Assembly: GCA_963513935.1 (NCBI GenBank)
Contig: OY740765.1
Span: 78,031,054-78,095,053, forward strand
From: Aphrophora alni
Taxonomy: Eukaryota; Arthropoda; Insecta; Hemiptera; Aphrophoridae
Reading direction: 5' to 3'
DNA: 64,000 nucleotides
Part shown: positions 35,813 to 47,423 of the stretch, one piece after another
Numbering within the stretch: position 1 is the stretch's first letter
How the letters are laid out: the number at the start of each line of letters is the position of its first letter
The notes under the pieces: model-generated
What the model saw: the letters and a program-made list of their open reading frames with translations, nothing else
Told to the model about the DNA's origin: nothing
Databases searched by the model: none
Translations under genes and position numbers: made by a program

Positions 35813-37243
35813 TTAATACATCGAATATATTGGTATAAACCCCCGCACATAACCTAAAAACTCATTGTACGCGTACACGTTATTTTCACCAAAAAAGTAA
35901 AGATTACCGTCCATATATCTGAAACCGCCACTTATAGTATTTGGTAGACCAGTGTAAAGATCAGTTATTCTGCCTTCATACAGACTTTGACGTGTACACT
36001 CATCATATCTAATAACATATGAGTTATCGTAAAATACCAAAGTCTTCCCCTGGTTACCATTAAGTACAACGTTTAACGTTTTAACCTTTCTCCTCAACCA
36101 ATCATCGAGTTTATACATGTACTTTCTCTGTAAACTCGGGTATTCAATAAGGTACACAGTTACGTTTGATACTAAAACTATATTGTTATTGGGTGCCTGA
36201 TAAACAGAGGTTACACCATCAAAATTTGTTGGTAAATAATCCAACCAGTCCGTTATCAATTCGGGTGTAATGTTCCGGTCCTTTTTAGCTTTGTCCAAAT
36301 GTATTATCCATACATATTTCTCATAAAACAGATATATGTGATTATTGGCGATTATCACATATATATGATATATATGATTATTGGCGATTAACAGATATAT
36401 GTGATATATGTGATTAAAACTGTTTTTACTTTGTGTCTTAAACTACATAGATCAGGAAGAGTCGACTCTGTAGTAATGGTATTTTTTAACCGCTTTGTTG
36501 TTGTTGTGGTAGTAGTAGTAGTAGTGGCTGCTGTTGTTGTTGTAGTGGTAGTGGTTCTCCTAGGACCGTATAGCTGTTGTATACTGTTAATTGTATCTGG
36601 GGAGAGATCCAATTGATACATGTCTGCAATGTTTCTCGGTATAATAGAATAACGATACATTGTTGGAATTGGAAATAGGGGAATGGTGTAGGCCAAGAGC
36701 GTGTCCGATTTCGTGTAAAAGGATTGTATAGAAAGATTGATTACTATCCAAAGGTCGATTCATGCTAAAGTCCCAATTCTCATCCGTATCGAAATGAATT
36801 TCCGTTTGCATAGTGGTCAGAGTGGGTAGAGTTGCGTGTGCAAGAATCGAACCTGTACCGTCAAAATCACTAAAACACTTTTTAGCACCGGTAACCAAAT
36901 TCAAATGATCCCTTTCAGCAAAAGAAATGACTATATTGGGTGTAGAGCTGCACCGATAAAACTTTAAATTGGAATGCCTACTCCACAAATTGAAAGCGTG
37001 CTGAACAGTTTTCAATAGTTCACGGTTACCACCACCGTACAGGTACCACGAAAGCGTAGTATTACTCCATTTAAACTGTCCCAAGGCATCAAGTGGGTTA
37101 ACACTATCATTATAACCACAGTATCCATATTGTGTCACGTCTAGCGTTTCAGGTGTTGTACTGTAGATGTCACTGCTGAATTCTTCAGCGAGACTTGCTC
37201 AGCAACAAAACACAAAGAAGACAAACGCTCCGTTCAAAGTCAT
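35813..37243 (-). pseudogene. Matrix metalloproteinase with Thr-rich hinge and hemopexin domain
   Basis: An ATG at 37243 opens a hydrophobic leader (about residues 1-19, signal-peptide-like) interrupted by an in-frame TGA at codon 15. The M10A catalytic domain follows: FKWSNTTLSWYL start, AFNLWS, GTGSILAHATLP, EIHFDTDENW, and the zinc motif HEIGHALGLHH. The usual cysteine-switch prodomain is absent. A one-base shift near 36664 separates the Met-turn and DMYQLD...SIQQLYG end. A Thr-rich hinge (~20 Thr) leads to a hemopexin-like domain (36358-35813: HIYLFYEKYVWII, FDGVTSVYQ, NLYFFGENNVYAY). A short tandem repeat at 36335-36416 disrupts the hinge/hemopexin junction. MMPs cut extracellular matrix, and some insect viruses carry them. 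Being inside a Polinton, between fibre-like and PLA2 genes, is unusual. Confidence 0.88.
36335..36416. repeat. Short tandem duplication at the MMP hinge/hemopexin junction
   Basis: GATTATTGGCGATTA-[T/A]CA occurs twice amid ATATATGTGAT runs. It breaks the reading frame between the two MMP halves. Confidence 0.75.
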
Positions 37244-37281
37244 ATTTACAAATGAGTTAAATCAACTAAATGTTTAGATTT

Positions 37282-38380
37282 TTATTCTACATCCTTATCC
37301 TCTGAACCCCATAGTGATCTCCAGTTCTTTACCCCTTCTTTAGGAATAGTACCTTTACTGTATTTTGTTTTAATGGTTCGTGCAAGATCAATCAATTCCA
37401 AGTTAATGAATTTTTTCAAGTTAGCTTCCGTAAGTTCAATACCATGATGAAAGTTGAATTCCGCAACCTTAATAGCTTCAGCTAATTGATAGAGTGTAAT
37501 AGCATCCGTTTCGGTAGTACCACGGGCGACATTACAAATATGTTTTGCCTCGGCATTAAAACAGTCGTCTCTTTGATTTTTGAGTAATACATTTGTATTT
37601 AACCATTCTTGCATGTCGTGACTATATATTTTTAACTGTCGTAAATTGACCGCATCTATATCGGACGTACGGTCAAGTAAATTACTTATTTTCTTACCTT
37701 CAGCACTGAATATCTCTCCAAACGGAAGTATATGCACAGTATTTTTTATGAGAAAAGCTAAATTGACAGCATCATCCATGAACAATGGGGAGCCGATTTT
37801 TGCTACTCTTTGTTGAGCAAAATTACATGCTTTACCATTACTTAGGGGTAGTCTATTGTCAACGTACAATTTGTTGACAGCATCCTTTTTACCACTAGGT
37901 GCTTTTACATTAGTGATTCTAGTGTTACTGGCATCAAATGAGCCCTCTCCGTTCTTTACGATAAAATTTTCCTTCGCGTATATAACATTGACAGCATCAC
38001 CATCTTCCACAGGATTGCCTACATCTTGTATCCTACTATGATAAACAAAATAGTCAGTCATAAGTTTGATTGGAATTAGGGACTCGAAATATCCTTTTGT
38101 TACGGCATCATCAACGTCTTTGGCCACACCCAGACCCCCCAATGGTGCGCCCTTTGTATGGTACTTTTTTATGGTTTTGTTAAAAAGTTAGACAATTTTT
38201 CTCTAGAGTTTCTAGGTTAACGGCATCTTTTTTAGTTTTAGGATTGGCTACGTTACTTAAGATTTTACCCCTTATATCGTAGTTTCCCTCTTATGTAAGG
38301 TCATATCCTGTAACTCTAGGCCCCAACACTGAACCAGTCTTACTAAGCTCCGAGTAACGTCCAAACTTGTCGACGCTCAT
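37282..38380 (-). pseudogene. Fibre-like protein with repeated N-x-x-P...DAVN motifs
   Basis: An ATG at 38380 overlaps the upstream stop as ATGA. The N-terminal part has a TAA at about codon 30 and another stop near codon 77, with a frameshift before the long open part (38142-37282, 286 codons). At least eight copies of a ~25-40-residue motif are visible, of the type I-x-N-V...DAVN-x-x-Y (SNVANPKTKKDAVNLETL; ITNVKAPSGKKDAVNKLYV; VGNPVEDGDAVNVIYA; ISNLLDRTSDIDAVNLRQL; VARGTTETDAITLYQL). Such motifs are typical of trimeric fibres (phage tail fibres, YadA-like stalks) and fit a receptor-binding spike. No Cys clusters or signal peptide. The fibre role is inference from the repeat type and gene position. 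Confidence 0.65.
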
Positions 38381-39109
38381 TTTATAAATGATTTAATTTT
38401 TCTATTTCCAGAACCTTTTATAATTCCAGCTTCCTGTAGTTCTTCAATGATGGAGGCTATATCGTTAGCATGTATGGCCAGCATCTTGAGAGGCCAATAA
38501 GAGTCTTAGTCGGTTGCAAAGTTCATTGGGGTTGTCCTCCCTGTGATTGTTTTAGGAGGGAATAACTGCTTTATAATGTTTTTATATTTAGAAGATTTGT
38601 TACGATTAACTTGCCCGTTCAGATCGTATAATCTTTTGTGTGCACTGGTTGTCAATCAGATATCTTTATACGCTTTTAAATCGGCCTCGGTATATATTTC
38701 ATCATCGGGTATACGTTTAAACAACAATTCGTACAACCCTACCGTCCCTTTATAATGTATTTCGTCAATTATAATCTCCCCATCATCAGAAAACTGAACT
38801 GGACTATTTGCCTACCGTTAATCTGTCATTTACAATTCTAGGTCCGTAACTGTGATCTATATTTCAACTACTAGCGGGTTCTTTCATCAATTTGAGCATA
38901 TATTTTCGTGTCAGTGGATGTTTGAAAGTACTGTTTATCCATTTTTCAGTTTCACTTTGTCCTACCGGTGTGGACAATACTTCCCTTACACTGGGCTGCG
39001 GTTGCTCAGGAGTCTCTGCAACTATTTCGGTATCCATAAAACTAGGAGAACCCCACACAGCTCCCTCCTCCTTCCTCTCCTCTTATTGTGTTTGGGAGTA
39101 ATGAGCCAT
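38377..39109 (-). pseudogene. Conserved Polinton protein of unknown function, broken
   Basis: An ATG at 39109 is followed by TAA at codon 9, then an open stretch to 38864 with ETEKWINSTFKHPLTRKYMLK. Further blocks in other frames are SYGPRIVNDRL, DGEIIIDEIHYKGTVGLYELLFKR, DEIYTEADLKAYK (then TGA), SSKYKNII, and a C-terminal IIEELQEAGIIKGSG near 38400. The order matches a hypothetical protein I recall as common in insect Mavericks. The KG(T/x)xGLYELLFKR-...-YTEADLKxY core is the best handle. No function is known to me. The stop overlaps the fibre-like gene start (ATGA). Confidence 0.7.
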
Positions 39110-39345
39110 GTCTTTTATTTACAGCCCTTTTCTTGAGAAAAGTGTCGAAATTCGTCATGTTCATTGAATGCAATGAGTGTTTGATTCTCATGATGACGTA
39201 ATACTGAAGTTAAATTGAATTGTATGATCAATATATACGTTATGTTTTTTTGAATACTCCACAGTAACCGTAAGCTCAGATGATTACATCAGCCGTTTTG
39301 TATTAACCACAAGTACCAAACCTTGAACTAATGTTTCCGGTTAAC

Positions 39346-42300
39346 CTATTTGACAATTTCCTTTTCACTTACCCACGTATTTTGTGTTCTAGCAAACCCC
39401 AGCCATTTCACAAGAACTTTATCCCCTCTTTTTTTATTACTTTTTCAACAAGATATATATCACCTATTTTTGATCTATTTAATTCTTCACCATAAAACCC
39501 ACCTTTTAACCCTCCAACTGGTGATCGACCACTTTTTGCCTTAAAAGTGGTCGCTTCATTAGTCACGGCTCAATTCACCAACTAAAAAACACGTATTTTG
39601 CCATTCAACGTTACGCCCACTTAAAATTGTCTCATCTCAATAAATAAAATACCGTTGGAAAGCTAATGTTCCGTAGATGCATATCATGCAAAAAAAATAC
39701 CACAAAACGTTATAAATAATATTCTATAAATTAGTGAAATTCGCATATATTTGATGCGAAACGTCAAAGTTTTACGTTAACAAGTTTTAAACAAAACATT
39801 CGTCTCGTTGGCCTATTTTTCTTATTTCCAAATTACTGTCAGTCAGTTATAATCTAACACTGCTTGATAGATCGCGTCTTTCTCTTCAAAACCGTATTTT
39901 TCAAATGTTTCCAACTAGTATAGTTTTTATTATATAAAAATGAAACCAAATCAAGAATTTTAACGCTATTTTACACGCTAAAAATTACATTTTTTGCAAT
40001 TCAACTTTTATCCTAGTAGATATTATATTATCGAAATGTATTCTATACCATTGAAAAGGTAATCTTTCAATCTTTCAGAACCAAGTTTAGAAAAATTTAT
40101 ATAGCGTGTAGTAGAGAAATGCGACTAGACTGAAGTTGCCGTTCATAACGCTAGGTTCCGACAATTTGCCGCGGCGAGTTTTATATAGAAAATATCACCT
40201 ATATGTTCATATATTTTTTCGAAATGGTAAAACTTGTCCAAATGTTACAAGTTGACAATATTATATAGTATTTTTCTTCCTTTTTCGAACTATGAAGACG
40301 AAATCATCCTAAGTTATATAGTTTACGAGTTATATACATTCTTAGAAGTGGCTTACTGAATATTTTGATCCTCCTTGTGACTTGGAGTATTTAGACGCTA
40401 TTCCATATTTCTACATTGACGTCATAGATTTTTTACTGTTATATTTTACAACATTGTAACGACTAGATTGCCATCTTTAATTTAGTGTGTGTTAAATATT
40501 TGTGCATTGAAAATTAGGGAAGCTATTTTGATCCAAAGTTCCTCCATTTCCAGTCAATCTTCCACGATGCAATTAGACGCAAAAGGGCGTGGTATTTGTG
40601 TAATATATTTACTATTTCTTTTATTTTGAAGGTTTGTGTATACAAATTGTATATAAATTGTGTGTACAAGTTACAATATATGTGTTTTTATTTCTAAAGT
40701 TTGTTTTTGAGTGAATTTCGAGTGTGTATATGGAATAACATATAAATAAAAATGGTAAGTTTAGGCTATATGCATATTTTCTTATATTTAGTGTTTTATA
40801 TGAGTATACAATTGAATATGTGTGTTATTCTTTGTAAAGTATATTGTATTAGTAAAATCTAACGCTTTTGTTTTAGGCCTAGCTTTAGAAAGTTATTAAT
40901 TATGCCTAAAACGTTGACGTGTCACCCTAACCTTCAAGCGTCAGAATACCAATTTTTGAAAAATCGTCATTTTTATTTAGAAAATGTAACATATTATTAT
41001 TTTTTCCCCTAAATATATTCACAAATATATTAGAAATCTCAAGTAATGGTTGAAAAAATTGCAAAAAATGTATTAATATGTTTTTGATCACCATTTCTGT
41101 GAAATTTCTGCTCTGTTACTCTTAGATTTTTTGGTATTTGACCAAAAAACTCCAAATTTGATACATCTAACTTTTTTTTCACTACACACCTACATTCTAT
41201 GCACCTTTCTGGACATAATGATATATAGAAGTTCTGTATAAAATATATTTTACTATTTTCAATGTTTTTTTGAAAAAATAAAGAGAAAATTCAGTTTTTA
41301 TGTAAAATATTTTTGTACATTTTTAAAATGTAACAAATTTATATATATTTTTTCCTAAATATATTCACAAGTAATACACAAAAATTGTGTATATCTTAGA
41401 AATAGGTAGTAAGCTGTTGATTTTGGATTATAAAGGTTTTTCTGAAAATAAGTTAATATCATTTTTGACATCTAACATACTTACTCCAAAACCGTTTCAA
41501 AAATTTATTTTTTTATTACATAGATGAATTCTATGCATCTTTCTGAGAAAAATGATATTTTTTAAGTTAGGTTTTGTATACAAATAATATATTTTATTAA
41601 TTTTTAAACGAACGAAGAATTTTTAAGACACATTAACATGCGCCAGCTGGAGGGTTAAAATTTCCCTCTTCGAGTCTTGTAGAATATACGTTTTAGGTTT
41701 TGATGGTACAATAGCGTAAACTGAGAAAACCTCGTTTGTCCAATTTGGTAAATAACCTTTAACGAACGTCTTTTTAAATTTGGAAATTCTAACTTTATCA
41801 TCTAGTTTGAATTTTGGTACAGTTTTTGTAGTTTTATGTTCTAGTTTTTGTAATATAAGTTTTTCGTATTTTTTAATACTTGAGAGGGTTTCATACCAGT
41901 AGTACTATGCACAGTACTATTGTATGATTTTAATATTTCTTTTAAAGGGGTCAACCACTCATAACTACCTCGAGCTGTAAATTCTCGCCACATACGATTT
42001 TTTAATGTGCGATTTAGCCTTTTGACTATGGAAGATTTCTTGTCAGAGTATGTATGGTAATGATTAATGTTATATTTTTTCATTAACTGTTTCACATGAG
42101 TGTCGAAAAACTCTTTCCCTTGATCGGTCTGGAAATGTTTCATACGGTGTTTTTTAAGTATGGGATCTAATCTTTTAGCTACTTCAGCGCCTGATTTTGT
42201 TTTTAATGGTACAGCAAAAGCAAATTTTGTTAAACAGTTTATCATTGTCAATACATACTTGAACCCTTTATTTTCTCTCGCGTAAGGGATCATTTCGACC

Positions 42301-42410
42301 AAATCAGCCTGATAGAGGTCATTTACTCCCTTTAATGTCACATTTCTGGTCGGGTAACGTCTACGAGCCGGTTTATGGAGTTCCGTAGAAATAGCCCGTC
42401 TCACATTCAT
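39346..42410 (-). pseudogene. Retroviral-type integrase with chromodomain, split by a transposon
   Basis: An ATG at 42410 lies 17 bp after the polB stop. The core (42410-41841) has DLYQADLVEM (first Asp), KHFQTDQGKEFF (second Asp) and SIVKRLNRTLKN, where the family has Glu and this copy has Lys. A frameshift near 41865 leads to KVRISKFKKTFVKGYLPNWT, a beta-barrel-like segment, down to a TTAA at 41655-41658. There a 2.1-kb element (39510-41654) is inserted. The other half resumes at 39505 with GGFYGEEL, then a chromodomain-like VEKVIKK...VKWLGF...TWV (one more frameshift near 39420) to TAG at 39346-39348. It is the integration enzyme of the Polinton, now inactive. The joined protein is not written out here. 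Confidence 0.88.
39510..41654 (-). mobile_element. TTAA-flanked piggyBac-like non-autonomous element, copy 2 (2.1 kb)
   Basis: Ends CCCTCCAACTGGTG... and ...CGCCAGCTGGAGGG are flanked by TTAA at 39506-39509 and 41655-41658. It is the reverse orientation of the copy at 20068-22581, with long shared internal blocks (TTTGATGCGAAACGTCAAAGTTTTACGT-type region; ATTTCTGTGAAATTT...). It lacks the internal duplications of copy 1. No ORF of note. It interrupts the integrase gene exactly at a TTAA. Confidence 0.9.
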
Positions 42411-42427
42411 TATACAAGTGATAGAAT

Positions 42428-45400
42428 TTAGAGATTAGCACGGTAATTTATAAAATATGAGTGGTCTTGTATCCAAATGGAACCGTACTTTTGGATGGAT
42501 ACTTTTCCAAATGGAAAAATCATACTCACCATATCTTTTTCTTTAGCACCTATTATTTTAAATTTTTTCTTTTCGTTTATAGTGACAACTTCGCGAATAA
42601 CGGATCTCCTAATTTGATTACCGCTTACATAGATTGGTTTGCTATCGTCTCCACCATTGTCAACTAATCTTTTTAAACAATCAAAGTTTAGTATTTTTGA
42701 ATTTTTAAAATTTAGTGTAAAGCCTTTAATTTTACAAACCGTACTCGTTTTACCTGTATTTGTGGATACTTTGTAACCGTATATTTTTGGACCTCCCGAG
42801 ACAAACTCACTGATATATGACCCTAGTCCGTACTCTGACAGTTCATCAGTCATTTCCCCTAGATAGTCACCAGTAACTACTTTATGTTTACCCTCCTTGT
42901 ATAAATAAATAACACTGTCTGTGTCAAAATATAATACTTGCTCTCCTAAAGCGTCAAGATGTTCAAAGAGTTTAAGTCGCGCCTGACTAGTTGTGAACGC
43001 AGCCAACACGACATTTACAGTAGGTAATATATCGGCGGACTGTTCTATATATTCCCAAGATACAACTACTACCTCGTCATTAATTTCTTGGACATTTGTT
43101 ACTACAACGGACGGACTACATAACAATTCAAAAATATCAATGGATCTTCTTATAATTTTAACTTAAGATTGATTCTCCCTTTGTAAAAATTTCCCCCAAA
43201 ATGAGTTTAACATTAATTTTGCTAGCGATCTTAGACCACTGTTTTTTTCAATTTTGGTAGAGTCAATTCTAATACCTTCATGTGTGAAATAGTCTTCGAC
43301 ATATTTACATTTATCTTGTTCTGTAAGGCACCATGAAGGGTAGCCTGACGCCTCCTGTTTTATTTTTAAAAAGGTGTTTATAAAATCTGTAAACAGTCCT
43401 CCTTTCTCAAAAGTGGCCATCTTGTACACCCAAAGCTCGTACATTGTCATTATCACGTACCCTTTTTCTACCGCTTTATGAATTTCACTCATTTCCCATG
43501 TACCTGTTAGAGCACGTTCTTCATCATTGTGACAACATTCATCTACATTAACATTTTCTCCACAGGAACGACAAAGCACAAACATTAATTTGTTGTTCAT
43601 TCTTACAGGTAAAACCGGTAAATATAAATTATTTGGAGGTAGTATTTTACATTTTAGGAGCCCTTCAGAGTTTAACCCTTGGGCCGTACAAGTCTCATTA
43701 CCGATGAAAATCTCAGGGTGTCCTACAGGATATTTACCGTACTTACATACCCAAGGATATAATGAACAAACGTCTACGTAATGTATGGATTCTCTCTCTT
43801 TACATAAGTGATATGATTTTGTATTACCGCTTCTCCCTCCAAAAAATGCATCGCGAGGGTTTAGGGGTAACATATTTAGAACAGTTTGATTTTCTAGGTA
43901 GGCTGTTTCGAGAGGTTTGTCTTTCTTTAACTGTCTAAATCTACATTCCCACATTTCAACTAGGGTGTAACCGATTGTTGCAAGTCTTTGCGTTTTTAAT
44001 TGTGTTCTCTCGTATCTCAAATTGAATGTATCGGATGAATCGTTATGTAACTCTTCATCACGATTTAGAGGGAAACAGTTGGGGCATCCGTGGTAGTAAC
44101 AACCGTGAAATTCAAATATAGTGTTATTTGAGATTCCGTCAACACTCATTCCTATAATTTTGACCTCTCGACTTCTACCTGTATGTTCAATCTGTGTTCC
44201 TAACTGGTCTTCTTTCCATGTAAGCCATTGTAAGGCTATAGATGACTGATTATCAATCATCCGGTACCCCTTTCTAGGTATAATACCGATTGTATCCTAT
44301 TTTAAGAAGTTTCGTCTAAACACGAGATTACATGCACTAGCTATTGTAACTGCTTCTAAAAAGGGGTCCACATTACACTGGTCCAAGAACATTTGTCTAA
44401 ATTTGACACGCCTGGGCCAAAATATCAACGTTTGAGATACATTACAATAGGCTACAAGTTCTACTTGAAGATTAAAAACGTAATTGTTCTGAATTTGTAT
44501 ATTATACCATTTAAGAAAATCTTTTCGAGTCTCGTCAAACATGGAATCAGGGTTGTAAAACTCAATAGACGGCATAGGCCCTATATAGTTTTGATTATCT
44601 GTTGTATTAAAAAGGTGGGGAAAGTAACCCTTCTTCTTTTCAGGGGGTAGATCAAAAGCTTTGGGTAATTTTGATAACACCATAGGCATGTAATAATGGA
44701 GTCAATAAAACGAACATTGTCTAATTCTAATAATATTATTTTGCTACCTCTAGTTATCAATTCAGGTGTGAATTGTGTCTCCTCTAGAATATATTTTAGG
44801 ATAAATTGTATATCAAAACCAGAGCCGTAATGCGATAAAATACATACATTTGCAAAACTTTTCCGAACATTCATGATATACTCCATAAACTGCTTAACAG
44901 GATTGGTTTTGAAAATGTGTATCTTATCGTGCTCAGTGGGGCAATTATGTGGGCAAGAATTACAGAATTGTTGTGAAACACAAAGATTGACTCTATGAAC
45001 TTTAGCTTGAGGATTTGAGAGTAATGGCGTGTCCTGAGTTGTCTCTACATCGAAAAAAAATCAATAAATATCCGTCTGTTTTGGGTTCCTTAGTGTTAAT
45101 CCTCATATAACAGTAATGTCCAGGAGGTCTATATTTTGAACAAACACTACAGTACTCCTCATAACATACATGCTTTGAGTGCTGTTTGGTTTTTTTAAAA
45201 GTATGATCACATTTCAAACAATATTTTGGTATGTTACACAGTGTTGCCCTGTGTTGGTTAAAGCAAGTCTGATTAAGGCAATTTCTGTTACATTGGTCAC
45301 ACGTTATACCATTACCATCTTTTTCGCAAGGTGGTGAACGTTTACAGGACTTGCAAACGGTAGAGCAAACATGATCCCCTATAGTGTAGTACGGTATGTG

Positions 45401-46222
45401 ACAGTTTTTACAAAAGTAACTACACTCAAATGCTGACGTTAAACTTGATATTACGTTATAATGGTTTTGGTGGTACAATAGATTAATTTTATATTTAGCA
45501 TTACATATATGATGGTCAAATAGTATATCACGACGTTTCGCCCCGTATTGGTATACAGTGATTTTGTAGTTTTTTAAATGTTCCTGAAATTTTTTCAATT
45601 CAGGAATACTCTAACCACTTTCGGGAATGGTTACATTAGCGTCGTTCAATAGTTTTTGAGCCTCAGTAGTCTGTCTTTTACCTCTGTCTTGTATGATAGC
45701 CTTGTACTCAGGATCTTTTTTAGCATGAGCAATCTCTACAACTAATGCTCTAGGTAAACATAAATTGTCTGTATTGTTTATAACCACTACACCCTTCCTA
45801 GATCTACACTCTTCAGTAAAATCATTATAAAAAAGATGTCGTCTACGACCAAGTCCTACTGGTAAACTAACTTTTGTGCTTGTTAATTGGAATGTATCAG
45901 TCCACGATCCAGTTTGCGAGCCACTCTGTATTATGCTCCCAATAACACCCCAAAGCGTATCTACCGAAATCTCTGATAATGGTCTAAATGCAATATAACC
46001 CGGTGTTTGGATTCTCTCATTTTGAAACGTAAATCCGAGTCTATCATTTTGTGTACCAAATTCCTTCATCTCATTAATTAGTTTCTGTAATCCCAATTTT
46101 AACCAATCTACAGTATTAACATGTTCGGGAGGGGTATTAAATTTGAAAAGAGTTTTGGTACCTGTAAGTCGAAATTTTCGAACATGGGATGTCGTTGTGC
46201 GTATACGATTTATGGGTTCCAT
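42428..46222 (-). pseudogene. Polinton DNA polymerase B (protein-primed type)
   Basis: About 1,265 codons from ATG 46222, close to the usual Polinton PolB length. The N-terminal unique domain is 46222-45611. Cys/His zinc-ribbon repeats lie at 45500-45100 (CKNCH, CKSCKR, CDQCNRNC, CSVC). Exonuclease motifs are FFDVET (frame-shifted, near 45055) and HYGSGFD (about 44825). Polymerase motif A is DVCSLYP (about 43775), motif B is KLMLNSFWGK (about 43195), and motif C is YFDTDSVIY (about 42920). Breaks: TAG at 45611-45613, TAG at 44297-44299, TAA at 43163-43165 in one frame, and frameshifts near 45050 and 44690. It replicates the linear element using a terminal protein or protein-like primer. Integrase follows 17 bp downstream. 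Confidence 0.92.
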
Positions 46223-46239
46223 TATAAGTTGTTGATAAA

Positions 46240-46535
46240 TTATGTGAATAAATAGAAATGTATCAATCCCCCAATAACACAGTACATAAAAATAATATCA
46301 AACGTATATATAATAAATAAAAATGTGAATAAATAGCCCGATAACACAACACGTAAAAATAATATCAAACTTATATATAATAAATAAAAATGTGAATAAA
46401 TAACCCGATAACACAACACACACAAAAATAATATCAAACTTATATATAATAAATAAAAATGTGAATAAATAACCCAATAACACAACACACAAAAATAATA
46501 TCAAACTTATATATAATAAATAAAAATGTGAATAA
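46240..46535. repeat. Tandem repeat (~68 bp x 4) upstream of polB
   Basis: Four copies of a unit containing AATAAATAAAAATGTGAATAA, CCCGATAACACAACAC and AAAAATAATATCAAAC. The apparent ORFs on the minus strand are translations of the repeat. Confidence 0.88.
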
Positions 46536-46690
46536 TTGTTATAGTGATATAAAAGTATAAACGAAAAGATTTGAACTTTTAAAGAATATCAATAGTTGTA
46601 TGAATAATTGTTATAGTGACATAAACAGAGTAAACAAAAAGATTTGAACTTTTAAAGAATATCAAATAGATGTATGAATAATTGTTATAT
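46536..46690. repeat. Tandem repeat (~77 bp x 2) upstream of polB
   Basis: AATTGTTATAGTGA-ATAAA...AAGATTTGAACTTTTAAAGAATATCAA...GTATGAAT occurs twice. Confidence 0.8.
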
Positions 46691-46722
46691 TCAAAACTCA
46701 AATATAGACAGGATAAACTTGT

Positions 46723-46795
46723 ACTTACGTTATCACTGTGATCAAACTTGGAAGCGAACTGACTACTGAGAATCAAAAAAGGGGGTTTTATACTG
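46723..46795 (-). promoter_or_regulatory. Promoter/leader module B (TATA box plus splice donor)
   Basis: The minus strand has TATAAAA (46786-46792), then a CCCCCTTTTTTGATTCTCAG leader, TCCAAGTTTGATCAC and a consensus donor GTAAGT (46723-46728). A near copy exists at 47355-47423. This looks like a promoter with a short non-coding first exon serving polB and genes beyond. The acceptor was not identified. Confidence 0.5.
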
Positions 46796-46984
46796 GTGTG
46801 GATGGATGTGCGGTGTAACGTTCGCAGTACGTGAGAGGAAATCGCTGTGGTTTCTGTTTTCCCCATAACCATGAATGCATGTATTGTTCAAGGTTATGAG
46901 CGTTCTGCTTACGTGCAAATGTTGGTAATCATATACGATCTTGAACATTCGCACACTCTCCCCATTATCAAACTGAAATTAGTG

Positions 46985-47165
46985 GTGCATGACCATGCAA
47001 ACTAAATAATTGTGTGTACGTGAATTTGTACATGTTCGCAAACAGACGACCACCCAAACTAAATAGATGTGTGTGTACGTGAATTTGTACACGTTCGCAA
47101 ACAGACGACCATGCAAACTAAATAGGTGTGTGTCCGTGAATTTGTACACGTTCACAAACAGACAT
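46985..47165. repeat. Tandem repeat (~58 bp x 3)
   Basis: AAACTAAATA...GTGTGT-CGTGAATTTGTACACGTTCGCAAACAGACGACC occurs three times between the two promoter modules. Confidence 0.85.
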
Positions 47166-47354
47166 ATCCTGCTATTTGTTCAACTAAAAGTTATAGGACC
47201 GTGAAATTAATACGTGTTCACAAGTACGCATACCCTACTCTTTGATCGACTACATGAGTATAGTGTGTTTCAAAAACAATGTATCCTAAATAAATCTGGT
47301 ACTTGGTATAGATTCAAAACTAAGCTAAATGAACTAATTATTATTTTACTTCTA

Positions 47355-47423
47355 CTTACGTAATCACTCAGGTCAAACTTGGAACTGATTGGCTTCTGAG
47401 AATCAAAAAAGGAGGCATTTATA
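47355..47423 (-). promoter_or_regulatory. Promoter/leader module A (TATA box plus splice donor)
   Basis: TATAAATG (47416-47423, minus) precedes CCTCCTTTTTTGATTCTCAG, a TTCCAAGTTTGACC block and donor GTAAGT (47355-47360). It is paralogous to module B. Flanking blocks (TTATAGGACCGTGA, GTGTTTCAAAAACAATGTAT) are also duplicated at about 47190-47290 and 47595-47690, showing that a whole segment was duplicated. Confidence 0.5.

Noticed and set aside
35617..35850. Minus-strand ORF between the MMP and PLA2 genes
   Set aside because: It overlaps both genes in another frame and shows no motif.
36401..36616. Val-rich plus-strand ORF
   Set aside because: It is the complement of the Thr-rich MMP hinge.
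46240..46504. Repetitive hydrophobic ORFs that look like membrane proteins
   Set aside because: They translate an AT-rich tandem repeat and repeat with its period.
46240..47165. Possible CRISPR array
   Set aside because: Units are contiguous tandem repeats without unique spacers, in a eukaryotic element.
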